A stretch of DNA of 64,000 nt, taken from the NCBI GenBank assembly GCA_003058525.1, contig QBVD01000052.1, positions 1 to 64,000 on the forward strand, given 5' to 3'. A model generated the notes under the pieces. That model saw only the letters and a list, made by a program, of their open reading frames with translations. It ran no database searches and was not told the DNA's origin. The stretch comes from a gamma proteobacterium symbiont of Ctena orbiculata (GTDB lineage: Bacteria > Pseudomonadota > Gammaproteobacteria > Chromatiales > Chromatiaceae). Shown here piece by piece: positions 18,822 to 28,050 of this stretch (position 1 is the first letter of the stretch; every line of letters starts with the position of its first letter). Made by a program: the position numbers and the translations under genes.

Positions 18822-19291
18822 GGGCAGTCTCCCTCATCGACTTTCTTGATGGACGGGCGTCCAATGAGGTTGATGCAGACACGACTTTTAAGCGTGCCAT
18901 CGTAACTGATCTCGATCGAGTCTCCGGCCGATGCGGTGGCCCGGCCCCTGGGATTGTAGGTGAGTGTATCGCCATCGAGGTCTTCAGCTATCGATATATT
19001 CGCATTATCGATTTGATATGCGAGAACAGTGGCGTCGACGGTGCCGTCTAGGTCAGCGTCAACATCGACAGTCCAGCCATTTGCATCAAGAGTAAAGATG
19101 GTGTTCCCCTCTTGCCTGACCGCCTCGCTACGGGCGTAGAGCAACGCGGCCACCAGTTCGTTGCTAGCCGAAGATACACTGTTCCTTTGAATCATGTCGA
19201 AGAAACTCGGTATGCCTACAGTCAGCAGAATGGCTGCAATGACTACAGTGATCAGCATCTCTATCAAGGTGAACCCCTGATTTTTTTGCAT
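18818..19291 (-). CDS. fimT: FimT/GspH-type minor pseudopilin
   Basis: 157 residues. Prepilin motif KNQGFTLIEMLITVVIAAIL, then PSFFDMIQRNSVSSASNELV and ALLYARSEAVRQ, the GspH/FimT signature. The end carries Asp-rich turns (DANGWTVDVDADLDG) and two cysteines (RVCINLIG and EGDCP), usual for FimT/FimU. RBS AGAGG precedes ATG. It is the first gene of the longer cassette, and its counterpart is missing from the shorter one. Confidence 0.9.
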   Translation of the reverse strand: MQKNQGFTLIEMLITVVIAAILLTVGIPSFFDMIQRNSVSSASNELVAALLYARSEAVRQEGNTIFTLDANGWTVDVDADLDGTVDATVLAYQIDNANISIAEDLDGDTLTYNPRGRATASAGDSIEISYDGTLKSRVCINLIGRPSIKKVDEGDCP

Positions 19292-19824
19292 AGCGTAAAC
19301 CTCTTTTGTTCTGCATTAATAGCTTAGGTCGGTTAATGATGGTTGGATACACCGCTTATCGGGCAAGTCATTCCGTATATCCTGAAAAAACAGAAATTTG
19401 GGAACCACTTCACTTGTACACGCAGTTAAGGAAATAAATTACTTAACGATGTGCTCACTCGTCCAAAAGAAAAGGATTCTTGACTGAACAAAACTAAGTA
19501 GAGTCAGTGGTTGATATGCCAAGCGTGTGGCAAGTTGACAGGAAACTGTAATCCAGACATAAAGGTTTTCGGTCTGCCATAAGTCACTAGCAACTGCAAT
19601 AGAATGAATCTCTAGCTTTCGAGCCGCCCCGGCATTTTTACATTCATTGTCTTCCATCGAACTGGGAGGTATAGGGGGTATACGACATCTCAACAACAAA
19701 TATATGGATCTGTTTTTTTAAAGTCTTAAGGATGGACTATTCAGCAGTATGATGAAAAAATCCTAACAAGGTGTATGTTTTGCCCGAGTAGAGGTAAGCA
19801 CATTAACTTACTTTTTAAGGAACT
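19292..19824. other. 533-base intergenic region upstream of the pilin cassette
   Basis: AT-rich DNA between the minor pilin operon and ispH, both on the minus strand, so it should hold the pilin promoter and the ispH transcript end. No convincing coding frame, tRNA or strong hairpin was seen. A short TTTTTTT run lies near 19710. Confidence 0.5.
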
Positions 19825-20772
19825 TCATAATAGAGACTTTGGTAATGCAAATACAACCTGTTCCTCTTTACCCTGAGTTTCGATCACCTTAATAGCTCCC
19901 CACTCCCTTAGTTTGTCGATCACATTTTCAACCAGAATTTCAGGGGCGGAGGCGCCTGCGGTGACGCCGATGTTGTGTTTACCATCCAACCATCCCGGAT
20001 CGATATCCTCGGCGCCGTCGATGAGGTATGCAGAAGGGCCGAACTTTTCCGCGATCTCTCTCAGGCGGTTGGAGTTGGAGCTGTTTGGAGACCCCACCAC
20101 CAGTACAAGGTCACACTGTTTGGCGAGTTCCTTGACGGCATCCTGACGGTTTTGCGTGGCGTAACAGATATCGTTCTTTTTGGGGCCGATAATATTCGGG
20201 AATCGCTGTTGTAAGGTGTTGATGATCTGTTGTGTATCGTCGATGGAGAGGGTGGTTTGCGTGACGAAAGCGATTTTCTCTGGATGCCCTAGATCCAGCA
20301 CCTCGACATCTTCGCTGGTGACCACCAGGTGGATGCGGCTGTTATCGTCGTCCGCCATGCACTGTCCCATGGTGCCCTCGACCTCGGGGTGCCCCCTGTG
20401 GCCGATCAATATCACTTCATAACCGTCCCGACAGCGGCGGGCGACTTCAAGATGTACCTTGGTCACGAGTGGACAGGTGGCGTCGAACACGCGGAGCTGC
20501 CGCTGTTTCGCCTCCTCGCGGACCGATTGGGAGACACCGTGGGCACTGAATATCACGGTATGTCCATCCGGAACATCTTTCAGTTCATCGACGAAGATGG
20601 CTCCTCGGGCACGCAGACTCTCTACCACAAAACGGTTGTGGACGACTTCGTGGCGGACATAGATTGGCGCCCCCAGGAGCTCCAGGGCGCGTTCGACGAT
20701 TTCGATCGCGCGATCGACGCCGGCGCAAAAGCCTCTGGGATTGGCGAGTAGTACCTGTGGTGTTTGGTTCAT
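19825..20772 (-). CDS. ispH: 4-hydroxy-3-methylbut-2-enyl diphosphate reductase (IspH/LytB)
   Basis: 315 residues, the usual length. Key motifs are [15 protein letters not shown] (first cluster Cys), [29 protein letters not shown] (second Cys), [14 protein letters not shown] and QTTLSIDDT. The third Cys is in [10 protein letters not shown], with [10 protein letters not shown] and [10 protein letters not shown] near the end. It performs the last step of the MEP isoprenoid pathway with a 4Fe-4S cluster. It sits 24 bases after fkpB, the classical fkpB(slpA)-ispH pairing of gammaproteobacteria. Confidence 0.97.
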   Translation of the reverse strand: MNQTPQVLLANPRGFCAGVDRAIEIVERALELLGAPIYVRHEVVHNRFVVESLRARGAIFVDELKDVPDGHTVIFSAHGVSQSVREEAKQRQLRVFDATCPLVTKVHLEVARRCRDGYEVILIGHRGHPEVEGTMGQCMADDDNSRIHLVVTSEDVEVLDLGHPEKIAFVTQTTLSIDDTQQIINTLQQRFPNIIGPKKNDICYATQNRQDAVKELAKQCDLVLVVGSPNSSNSNRLREIAEKFGPSAYLIDGAEDIDPGWLDGKHNIGVTAGASAPEILVENVIDKLREWGAIKVIETQGKEEQVVFALPKSLL

Positions 20773-20796
20773 CGATTGTTTGCCGGTCTCGCGTCT

Positions 20797-21282
20797 CTAA
20801 TTGGAACCGGGGCCGCTCCTATTATGATCCGGATCCGGGGCCTCTTGAACATCAAGGATAGTGACTTTATAGCTGAATTGCTTGCCGGACAGAGGATGGT
20901 TGAAATCGACTTGAACGCCTTCATCGTCGACCTGTAGAACCGTTCCGGCTAGCTCCTCGCCTTCAGGGGTGGTGAAGGCGATGATCTCACCCGGATTGAG
21001 CGGTTGAGCTGTCGAAAATTCCTGTTTATCAAGCCAATGGATCAGGCTGTTGTCTCTGGATCCGTAGACATCGTCGCCTTGGACAAGCAGTTCCTGCTCG
21101 TCTCCTGCACGCAGCCCGAGAATGGCGAACTCAAGCATCTGTTCCATGGTGTTGTCACCCAGGTTGAAATCCAAGGGTTCATCGCCATAGGTGGAGATGA
21201 TTTCCGTACCATCCGGCAAGGTCAGTGAAAAATGCATCTTGACCCGGCTAAGGGGAGCGATCTTTGGTTTGAACTCAGCCAT
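20797..21282 (-). CDS. fkpB: FKBP-type peptidyl-prolyl isomerase FkpB (SlpA)
   Basis: 161 residues. Sequence VKMHFSLTLPDGTEIISTYG, then LDFNLGDNTM-EQMLEFAILGLRAGDEQELLV and VDFNHPLSGKQFSYKVTIL gives the SlyD/FkpB arrangement: FKBP halves around an insert-in-flap domain (LNPGEIIAFTTPEGEELAGTV). No His-rich metal tail as in SlyD. Cytoplasmic prolyl isomerase and chaperone. It starts 4 bases after the upstream gene stops. Confidence 0.93.
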   Translation of the reverse strand: MAEFKPKIAPLSRVKMHFSLTLPDGTEIISTYGDEPLDFNLGDNTMEQMLEFAILGLRAGDEQELLVQGDDVYGSRDNSLIHWLDKQEFSTAQPLNPGEIIAFTTPEGEELAGTVLQVDDEGVQVDFNHPLSGKQFSYKVTILDVQEAPDPDHNRSGPGSN

Positions 21283-21285
21283 TTT

Positions 21286-22071
21286 TCACGACTCGGGGAT
21301 ACTCTGTTGCAGTGCGCGCAGCTGAGGCAAATCAAGCTTCAGGCGCCCGGCATGGGAGAGCGCTCGTTGCAACCTGGCCCGGGCGCTGCGTCCCATACAT
21401 TGATGCTGCGGATCACCCTCGAATGCCATAACCATGGCGGCAATCAACGCCTCCCGGTCGAAGGTTCTGTTTGTCAGAGCTTCCTGCAAGGATATGATCT
21501 CCCCGGCAACCTGCCGGGCAAAGGTTTGATGGTGTTGCCAAAGCTCACCCACATTACCACCGGTGCGCAGTCCGGCTATGTTGGTGGTGAGAATGTAGAG
21601 ATTCTTCAGTACCAGCTGAAACAGCAGCTGTTCCTCATCCGCCAGGACCGTCACCGGGATGTTGACCGCGGCCAGGGCGCGAAGCATCAATTCAGACTGA
21701 GGGCCGAACACCGGGGAGGGTATGATGACCTTGGCGTCGATGCCCGGCTTTTTTTCGAACCAGATGGAGATGACAGTAGGCGAGTCCACCCCCTGCCAAT
21801 CGTCAGGTAATAATTCATTCTGCAGCAGGCAGAGACCTGATCGCCATTTCTCGGGTATCCCGTCGAGTACGCCACTCAAGGCGTTTTCACCGACCGCCAC
21901 GATCACCAGCGCCGGCTGCCCGATCCGCGCGGCTAAATGGTGACTGTCGGTCTCTCGGGTTACCGGGTGGACAGTGAAGCCCAGGCGGAGAAAACCCTTG
22001 GCCAGAACGCCGCCTATCTCTCCGATACCGATTAAAACAACCTCATTTCCCGGCATATCATTACTCACCAT
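21286..22071 (-). CDS. Rossmann-fold NAD(P)-binding-like protein of unknown function
   Basis: 261 residues if started at ATG 22071; ATGs at 22056 and 22110 are also in frame and none has a strong RBS. The start NEVVLIGIGEIGGVLAKGFL is a GxGxxG dinucleotide-binding motif. It is followed by PVTRET and ALVIVAVGENALSGVL, as in the N-domain of ketopantoate-reductase-like or 6PGDH-like proteins. A helical C-terminal region carries KNLYILTTNIAGLRTGG, where the Lys is in the position of the ketopantoate reductase helix. The catalytic set is not clear enough to assign a reaction. It is next to fkpB-ispH, probably one operon. Confidence 0.7.
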   Translation of the reverse strand: MVSNDMPGNEVVLIGIGEIGGVLAKGFLRLGFTVHPVTRETDSHHLAARIGQPALVIVAVGENALSGVLDGIPEKWRSGLCLLQNELLPDDWQGVDSPTVISIWFEKKPGIDAKVIIPSPVFGPQSELMLRALAAVNIPVTVLADEEQLLFQLVLKNLYILTTNIAGLRTGGNVGELWQHHQTFARQVAGEIISLQEALTNRTFDREALIAAMVMAFEGDPQHQCMGRSARARLQRALSHAGRLKLDLPQLRALQQSIPES

Positions 22072-22170
22072 TGGTTCTACTTTGCAGGACGCATCATAGC
22101 GGATTTGCATTATTTTTATAAAGGTCTAACATATCCTTAAGTAGGAGGATTAATAAATATAGGCAGCACC

Positions 22171-22371
22171 ATGATAAATAAAGAAATTATTGTCAATCAC
22201 GAGCTTCCTCTCTATGAAGTTCAAGAGGTTTCCCTACTCGATGCGATGTTACTTTTGAAAGAGCAGGGTAGTTCTGCCCGGGAGTCGTCGATCTCCCGCG
22301 CCGCTGAAATGATAAAGCATCGAAGCCAGGCGCGATCGATGAACGCAGATTGGCCCATGACTGGCACATAG
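22171..22371 (+). CDS. small hypothetical protein
   Basis: 66 residues with a plausible amphipathic middle (EVSLLDAMLLLKEQGSSARE). An AGGAGG lies at 22142-22147, which is too far from the ATG to be its RBS; only a weak AGG is closer. No family recognised. It is divergent from the Rossmann-protein gene and could be a chance frame. Confidence 0.4.
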   Translation: MINKEIIVNHELPLYEVQEVSLLDAMLLLKEQGSSARESSISRAAEMIKHRSQARSMNADWPMTGT

Positions 22372-22503
22372 AGGCTCAGTAGGCCAAGTTTCAGTAGAAA
22401 GGTAGGGAGGTCGAGCAGGGTGATATTCTGCCGTATTGGTCAGCCTGGATCACCATAACAATACAGGCTGAGTTGTGCAGATGCATCCTCTCAATCCGCT
22501 GAT

Positions 22504-22644
22504 TCAGACGAGTATCTCCTGGGTGACGAAGAGGATACCTATAGAGACGATGACCACCGCCACCGCCAGGTATTGAAACAGAATACAGATTCCAGGTAGG
22601 TCATTGCAGACTTTGCTGAATCGGCAAATCTTGCAGTTTTTCAT
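22504..22644 (-). CDS. 46-residue four-cysteine membrane protein
   Basis: Starts at ATG 22644 with GAGG 7 bases upstream; a second ATG 6 bases earlier would add MR. The sequence begins MKNCKICRFSKVCNDLPGIC, placing four cysteines at residues 4, 7, 13 and 20 (C-x2-C-x5-C-x6-C). A hydrophobic segment FQYLAVAVVIVSIGILFV follows at about 24-40, then the short tail TQEILV. The layout suggests a metal- or Fe-S-binding N-terminus tethered to the membrane. I do not recognise a named family. The small size explains why it is easily missed. Confidence 0.65.
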   Translation of the reverse strand: MKNCKICRFSKVCNDLPGICILFQYLAVAVVIVSIGILFVTQEILV

Positions 22645-22984
22645 TCTCATACCTCACAAACTACAGAGGTCGGCAGCTCTACTTTATAAGATGAGCCGAC
22701 CGTTGCTGCTTAGGCCAGGGTGGCCTGAGCGATGGCTCATTGAGCCCATCTTATTCCACTATGCACAACACGATCGCTCAGGTGGCTGGTGTTCCTGGAC
22801 GACGCTGGGTTGCAGTAATCAACCGGCAATCATGGTCGCACACTTTCTCAGGTGTTGGAAGTGGGCAGTCTTGCCGGAAAATACCAGGGTATATCTAAGT
22901 ATTTGTTTTTAGAAGGTTCGCTTTGATGATGTCTGTGATCGTATTAACATATCCCCTGGTTTCACTCGATATATGGAGAAGCGG
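22645..22984. other. intergenic region with no gene supported
   Basis: 340 bases between the divergent small membrane protein gene and the gene at 22985, so it should hold promoters for both. One frame (22604-22912, plus) is open but has Trp/Arg/Ser-rich composition and no RBS, and I do not accept it as a gene. Confidence 0.45.
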
Positions 22985-23317
22985 ATGCTGATTGAAGGCC
23001 CTTTGAAGATTGCCGTGCTGGATGATCCTGAACAACCGGGGCGCGAACTGCATATCAGTTTTACCTCTGAGTTTCAGGCGCTTGAGCAATCGGGCCAGGC
23101 AAACACCTTCGTCGAGTATCTACAACTCCTGGGACGCAGTATCGAGTCACTTTCGGAGGGCGATCCCAATCGGGCAGGGATGTTGATCGTACAACAGATC
23201 GCAGAACAGCTGTTGCCACATCTGCAGACCGGGGATTTGGAGATCTCGGAGACGATTATCGTCGAGATGGGACGGGATTATGCCAGTGACTCCCTCATGG
23301 GCCTGCTCAATTCATGA
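22985..23317 (+). CDS. conserved-looking hypothetical protein paired with a thioredoxin/TPR gene
   Basis: 110 residues from ATG 22985, with GGAG upstream; an in-frame ATG at 22973 lacks a site. The sequence is acidic and soluble, without signal peptide or cysteines: MLIEGPLKIAVLDDPEQPGR, then a helical region and [18 protein letters not shown]. No family recognised. The stop overlaps the next ATG by 4 bases (ATGA), so it is probably co-translated with the CnoX-like gene and may work with it. Confidence 0.7.
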   Translation: MLIEGPLKIAVLDDPEQPGRELHISFTSEFQALEQSGQANTFVEYLQLLGRSIESLSEGDPNRAGMLIVQQIAEQLLPHLQTGDLEISETIIVEMGRDYASDSLMGLLNS

Positions 23318-24177
23318 GCGATGCCGCTTATATCCTGGAGGGGACAGTTGACAACTTTGACCGGCTGGTGGTGGAGAACTCCAAACGGGGTCTGGTAATA
23401 GTCGATTTCTGGGCGCCCTGGGTGGGACCGTCCCTCAAACAGCGTGAGATTTTTGTCGACTTGGCCAAGCGTTACCAGGGGCGTTTCCTGTTGGTATCGA
23501 TCAACACCGACGAACAGAAGCCGCTGGCTGAACGGTTCGCTGTGCGCAGTCTGCCTTCATTCAAGCTCTTCCACCAGGGAGAGATGGTGGCGGAGTTTCA
23601 TGGGGTGCAGCCGGAAGCCGATTATTCACGGATTATCGACGAATATGTACAGCGACAGCCCGATCCTATCAGTCGCGAGGCGATTGCCGCCTGGCAGGCG
23701 GGAGATCCGGAAAAGGCATTGCAATTGCTAGCCGAAGCGGTGCTGGCCGATCCTGAAAACCTTGCCTTGCCGGCGTTGATGAGCAAGATCCTCATGCGTC
23801 AGCAACGCACTCGTGATGCCCATGCCCTGCTGAGTTCACTACCGGAGCAGGCCCGGGATGCGGTGGAAGTGCGCAACCTGCTGGCGCATCTGGATATCAT
23901 CGTTACTGCTGAGGATGCGGATCCGCCAACAACCCTGATGCAACGTTTGCAGGCAGACCCCAAGGATGCCGATTCGCTCTATCAGCTTGCCGCGGTACGC
24001 CTGGTCGGAGATGATTTAGAGGCAGCCCTCAAGCTGTTGCTTGAAGTTGCACGTAGCCATCCTGGTTATCGTAACGGTATTGCGCGTAAAGCCATGCGGG
24101 CCGTACTGGATCAACTCGATGCCGGCGATGAACAGGTTGCACATTATCGTCGTGAACTCTACCGGCTCGATTACTGA
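23314..24177 (+). CDS. CnoX/YbbN-like thioredoxin-TPR protein lacking the CXXC motif
   Basis: 287 residues. The N-terminal thioredoxin fold (about 1-115) has [16 protein letters not shown] where WCGPC would be: both active-site cysteines are replaced (V37-G-P-S40). The cis-Pro region is retained in [12 protein letters not shown]. The rest is tetratricopeptide-like ([40 protein letters not shown]), matching the CnoX (YbbN) architecture and length. CnoX proteins are chaperedoxins that protect clients and hand them to GroEL or DnaK, and their CXXC is often degenerate. Here no redox activity is expected, so a holdase or adaptor role is inferred. Confidence 0.85.
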   Translation: MSDAAYILEGTVDNFDRLVVENSKRGLVIVDFWAPWVGPSLKQREIFVDLAKRYQGRFLLVSINTDEQKPLAERFAVRSLPSFKLFHQGEMVAEFHGVQPEADYSRIIDEYVQRQPDPISREAIAAWQAGDPEKALQLLAEAVLADPENLALPALMSKILMRQQRTRDAHALLSSLPEQARDAVEVRNLLAHLDIIVTAEDADPPTTLMQRLQADPKDADSLYQLAAVRLVGDDLEAALKLLLEVARSHPGYRNGIARKAMRAVLDQLDAGDEQVAHYRRELYRLDY

Positions 24178-24187
24178 ATTCGAAAAG

Positions 24188-25528
24188 ATGCCTGAAACAC
24201 CCCCACAGATCGGTTTTGTCAGCCTGGGTTGTCCCAAGAACCTGGTCGATTCGGAGCAGATACTGAGTCGTCTACGGGCGGAAGGGTATCAGCTTTCCGC
24301 CAGTTATGATGGCGCAGATCTGGTACTGGTGAATACGTGCGGTTTTATCGATGCGGCTGTGGAGGAGTCTCTTGAGGCAATCGGCGAGGCACTGGAGGAG
24401 AACGGCAGGGTTATCGTGACCGGTTGCCTGGGCAAGGATGAGTCACGTATTCGAGATGCACACCCACAGGTACTGGCGGTGACGGGGCCCCACGCCTATG
24501 CGGAGGTGATGGATGCTGTACACCGGCAGCTTCCGCCTCCCCATGATCCTTTTACCAGTCTGGTTCCACCGCAGGGTATAAAACTGACCCCCGGGCACTA
24601 TGCCTATCTGAAGATCTCTGAAGGCTGTAATCACAGCTGCAGCTTTTGCATCATTCCTGATCTGCGCGGTCCCCTGGTGAGCCGGCCTTTGGGGGAAGTC
24701 ATGCTTGAAGCCCAGCGGCTGGTCGAATCGGGAGTCAGGGAGTTGCTGGTCGTCTCCCAGGACACCAGTGCCTATGGCGTGGATATCAAATACCGACCCG
24801 ATTTTTGGCAGGGCAGGCCGGTCGCCACGAAATTAGCATCCTTAGCCGCTGCCCTTGGGGAGTTGCAGGCCTGGATAAGACTCCACTATGTCTATCCCTA
24901 TCCCCACGTGGATGACCTGATCCCATTAATGGCGGAGGGCCATGTCCTGCCCTATCTCGATATGCCGCTGCAACACGGCAATGTACGGATTCTGCAAGCC
25001 ATGAAACGGCCGGCTGCCACCGAGAAGGTATTGGGCAGAATTGAGCGCTGGCGTCGGGAGTGCCCGGATCTGACCCTGCGCAGTACGTTCATTGTCGGAT
25101 TTCCCGGTGAGACAGAGGCGGAATTCGAAGAACTGCTGGCATTTCTGCGCGAGGCACAGCTCGATCGGGTGGGTTGTTTTGCCTACTCACCCGTTAAGGG
25201 AGCCCAGGCCAATGATCTGCCGGACCCGGTGCCGGACGAGGTCAAAGAGGCCCGTCGTGCCAGGTTTATGCAGGTACAGGCGGAGATCAGCCGTGAACGA
25301 TTACAGGCGAAAATAGGTAACAGGATGGTGGTTCTGGTTGATGAGGTCAGAGATAAACAGGTGGTGGCCCGTAGTGCTGCGGATGCCCCCGAGATCGACG
25401 GTCGGGTATTCATTCCCGGCGCCTGGGATCTGCAACCTGGGGATTTTATAGAGGTACGGGTTACTGCCGCGACGGCCCACGATCTGCGGGTGGAACCTGT
25501 GGATGTGGATGAATCGGAGAGTGAATAG
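24188..25528 (+). CDS. rimO: ribosomal protein S12 methylthiotransferase RimO
   Basis: 446 residues from ATG 24188; the frame is open back to 24041, inside the previous gene. The N-terminal UPF0004 domain has [31 protein letters not shown] and VTGCLGKDE (three cluster cysteines). The radical SAM motif is [13 protein letters not shown] (CxxxCxxC), followed by [13 protein letters not shown] and a C-terminal TRAM domain. It adds a methylthio group to an aspartate of S12. Starts 10 bases after the CnoX-like stop, so possibly co-transcribed. Confidence 0.96.
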   Translation: MPETPPQIGFVSLGCPKNLVDSEQILSRLRAEGYQLSASYDGADLVLVNTCGFIDAAVEESLEAIGEALEENGRVIVTGCLGKDESRIRDAHPQVLAVTGPHAYAEVMDAVHRQLPPPHDPFTSLVPPQGIKLTPGHYAYLKISEGCNHSCSFCIIPDLRGPLVSRPLGEVMLEAQRLVESGVRELLVVSQDTSAYGVDIKYRPDFWQGRPVATKLASLAAALGELQAWIRLHYVYPYPHVDDLIPLMAEGHVLPYLDMPLQHGNVRILQAMKRPAATEKVLGRIERWRRECPDLTLRSTFIVGFPGETEAEFEELLAFLREAQLDRVGCFAYSPVKGAQANDLPDPVPDEVKEARRARFMQVQAEISRERLQAKIGNRMVVLVDEVRDKQVVARSAADAPEIDGRVFIPGAWDLQPGDFIEVRVTAATAHDLRVEPVDVDESESE

Positions 25529-25539
25529 GGTAGTGGATC

Positions 25540-25557
25540 TGGCGCATCCATGCGCCA
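25540..25557. repeat. perfect 8-bp hairpin after rimO
   Basis: TGGCGCAT (25540-25547) and ATGCGCCA (25550-25557) around a 2-base spacer. A GTAG lies 10 bases to the left, faintly like a REP head. It may simply be part of the rimO transcript end. Confidence 0.5.
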
Positions 25558-25572
25558 TGCCAACCGAAGGAG

Positions 25573-25587
25573 AGGGCGAATCGCCCT
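25573..25587. terminator. probable terminator between convergent rimO and the DUF2892-like gene
   Basis: AGGGCG-AAT-CGCCCT hairpin followed on the plus strand by TTAATTT. It lies in the gap between two convergent genes and could serve both strands. Confidence 0.55.
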
Positions 25588-25609
25588 TTAATTTGTGATG
25601 GCCATTAAA

Positions 25610-25810
25610 TCAGAATGCAGAGCCGCTCTGCCTGCCCATCTTCTTTAGAATTGTAGCCAATGGACAGAATCCGGTGAATGCGGATTGTAAAAGATTGAGC
25701 CCAACGAAGGCGGTCAGGAAGAGCCAATAGGAGTGATGGTAGTGTGAAAGCACTACACTCAGAAGGATTACAACACCCGCAAAAGCGAGAACGATTCGGT
25801 CGATATTCAT
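25610..25810 (-). CDS. small membrane protein, DUF2892/YgaP-transmembrane type
   Basis: 66 residues: [20 protein letters not shown], a first membrane segment, [20 protein letters not shown], a second, then the signature [15 protein letters not shown]. The TGFCP motif with its single Cys is typical of DUF2892, also found fused to rhodanese in YgaP. RBS GAGG lies 9 bases before ATG. In sulfur bacteria these small proteins often accompany sulfurtransferases, but none is beside this copy. Confidence 0.88.
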   Translation of the reverse strand: MNIDRIVLAFAGVVILLSVVLSHYHHSYWLFLTAFVGLNLLQSAFTGFCPLATILKKMGRQSGSAF

Positions 25811-25969
25811 GGATTTGCCTCTAAACTGTCTATGTTAATCCATCAGCCACACCTGAAATAGATGGATCAGGATGTGTCATTCATGGAATCAGCCATCGCG
25901 ATAACAGCCTGCGAAAAATTGGGCGCTATATTAGCACTATCTAATATTTAGTCAAGGACATAACCAATC

Positions 25970-27538
25970 ATGACCCTGAACCATGAAGAAGCAGATATAC
26001 AGGATCGTTTGATAGCGCGATTGGTGCATTGTCCGGTGTGCTTTGGCGATCCCCAGTGTGAAGTGGAGCATATTGAGACCCATATCTCACACCTGCTTTT
26101 GGCGGGGGATCGGGTCTATAAGATCAAGAAACCACTGGATCTCGGATTTCTCGATTCCTCAACCCTGGAAAAACGGCGACAGTGTTGCGAAGAGGAGCTG
26201 CGTCTCAACAGCCGATTGGCGCCGGACCTCTACCTGGGTGTGGTGGGCATTGGAGGCACTTTGGATTCGCCGCGAATCGATGCGGATGAGGGAATCATCG
26301 AGTATGCGGTAGAAATGCGCCGGTTTCGCCAACAGGATCTGCTCAGTCACGCGCTGCCGGACAGAGAACAGATCGAGTATCTGGCCCGCTTACTTGCAGA
26401 CTTCCATCATTCAATACCCTCGATCAGTCATGGTATGCCCTACGGTACTCCGGAGCATATCATTCAGCCCATTCTGGAGAACTTTCGGCTCATACGGGGC
26501 TTGAAACAGCCGCTGTTTGAAATCGAACGATTGAATGTCCTGCAGACCTGGGCCGAGCAACAAAGCACGGTTCTGCAACCCATCATGGAAGAGCGCTATT
26601 ATGCAGGCCATATCCGCGAATGCCATGGTGACCTCCACCTGGGTAACATCACACTGTTTGAAAATAAGATCACACCCTTTGACGGCATCGAATTCAATCC
26701 CGATCTGCGCTGGATAGATACCCTCAGCGATATCGCCTTCCTGCTCATGGATCTGCAGCATCGCGGGATGAATTCTGCGGCTTCCCAGCTTCTCAACAGC
26801 TACCTGGAGCGAACGAACGATTACGCAGGATTGCCTTTGCTGCGCTTCTATCTGCTCTATCGCGCCACCGTGCGGGCCAAGGTTAGCGCCATCAGGGCTA
26901 CGCAGTCGGGATTGCAACATGAGGAGTGGGAGCAGCAACTGGAAGAGTATCGAAGTTTCCTCAGCCTGGCGGAGTCGGTGATTCGCCATCCGCCCGCTTC
27001 GCTGATCCTGACCCATGGAGTCTCCGGCTCGGGAAAGAGTACAGTCAGTGGCTGGCTCGCAGAGCAGTTGATGGCGATCAGGATAAGATCCGACGTGGAA
27101 CGCCGGCGTCTGTTTCCTGAGCGGGAGGGCTCCGGTGTTGAAATTGAGCGCTACAGCGAACGTGCATCACGCATTACCTACAATCATCTGGCGGGAATGG
27201 CAAAACAGCTGCTGCGATCGGGTTTTTCGGTGATCATCGATGCCACCAGTCTGGCACAATGGCAACGAGAGTTGTTTCTTCAATTGTCGCAGAGCCAGCA
27301 GGCACCGATGGTCATCATCGATTGTCAGGCAGAGGAATCGCTGCTGAAAAAACGTATCCGGGAGAGGTGTGACAGCGGGCAGGACGCCTCTGAAGCCGAT
27401 CTTGCAGTACTCAAGCTACAGCAAGAGAAACGCCAGCCGTTAACCGCCTCGGAACTGGAAAGGACAATTGTCGTCGACAGCGAACACTTTCCACCTTCGG
27501 GACTGCTGGCCACTGTGCTGCAACGATTGATGCGATAG
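25970..27538 (+). CDS. two-domain protein: aminoglycoside-phosphotransferase-like kinase plus P-loop ATPase
   Basis: 522 residues. The N-terminal part (about 1-340) is APH/kinase-like, with HISHLLLAGDRVYKIKKPLD (the Lys strand), then the Brenner motif HGDLHLGNI and FDGIEFNPDLRWIDTLSDIA, where the metal-binding Asp follows. The C-terminal part starts ILTHGVSGSGKST (Walker A) with SDVERRRLFP, VIIDATSL and a final DSEHFPPSG, as in the zeta-toxin/gluconate-kinase-like AAA_33 group. This fusion is widespread in proteobacteria (bifunctional APH/ATP-binding proteins), but its substrate is not established. It stands alone. Confidence 0.85.
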   Translation: MTLNHEEADIQDRLIARLVHCPVCFGDPQCEVEHIETHISHLLLAGDRVYKIKKPLDLGFLDSSTLEKRRQCCEEELRLNSRLAPDLYLGVVGIGGTLDSPRIDADEGIIEYAVEMRRFRQQDLLSHALPDREQIEYLARLLADFHHSIPSISHGMPYGTPEHIIQPILENFRLIRGLKQPLFEIERLNVLQTWAEQQSTVLQPIMEERYYAGHIRECHGDLHLGNITLFENKITPFDGIEFNPDLRWIDTLSDIAFLLMDLQHRGMNSAASQLLNSYLERTNDYAGLPLLRFYLLYRATVRAKVSAIRATQSGLQHEEWEQQLEEYRSFLSLAESVIRHPPASLILTHGVSGSGKSTVSGWLAEQLMAIRIRSDVERRRLFPEREGSGVEIERYSERASRITYNHLAGMAKQLLRSGFSVIIDATSLAQWQRELFLQLSQSQQAPMVIIDCQAEESLLKKRIRERCDSGQDASEADLAVLKLQQEKRQPLTASELERTIVVDSEHFPPSGLLATVLQRLMR

Positions 27539-27607
27539 CATGTTGTGGGTAGCGGGTAATCCCTTTTTATATGAACCTATTTGATAGATGACATACAGGT
27601 TTTAATA

Positions 27608-27946
27608 ATGCGTTTTCCTCAACTCAAGATCGGCCAGCAATTCGAATATCAGGGCAAGCAATATACCAAGACAGGCCCTTTGACTGCCTCTGAAGAGGGA
27701 ACGGGCGCCAGCGCTATGATCAGGCGTTCGGCAGAGGTGACACTCATTGATGGAGCAGTATCTGGAGCACTAAAACAACAAGTCAAGCAGAGCTACAGCC
27801 GGGAAGAGGTGAATGAGTTGTGTAAAGGATACAGGACTAGAATTATCCAGGAATCGCAGAAGATAGCTGATGTAAATGGCACCTTGCAACTCGAACAACT
27901 GCTTGTATTAATCAAAGATAATGACATGTTTGAATCAATCCTGTGA
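27608..27946 (+). CDS. hypothetical protein
   Basis: 112 residues from ATG 27608, with AGG about 10 bases upstream; the frame is open from TTG 27581. The sequence MRFPQLKIGQQFEYQGKQYT looks like a small beta domain, followed by helices rich in Glu/Gln. No cysteines, signal peptide or recognised motif. It lies 70 bases after the kinase/ATPase gene on the same strand. Confidence 0.6.
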   Translation: MRFPQLKIGQQFEYQGKQYTKTGPLTASEEGTGASAMIRRSAEVTLIDGAVSGALKQQVKQSYSREEVNELCKGYRTRIIQESQKIADVNGTLQLEQLLVLIKDNDMFESIL

Positions 27947-28050
27947 TTAATGCTTTATACCAAACGGTGGTTGACCTGCTGGTTTCAGTAAAAGAATGCT
28001 GAATTGATTGACTGCAGGTTTGTTGATCTGCGTCATTTTGATTTTATTAT

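Noticed and set aside
19439-19699. 86-residue minus frame upstream of the pilin operon
   Set aside because: No RBS, no hydrophobic or conserved pattern; likely chance in AT-rich DNA.
22604-22912. 102-residue plus frame
   Set aside because: No RBS, odd Trp/Arg content, and it overlaps the well-supported small minus-strand protein at 22504-22644.
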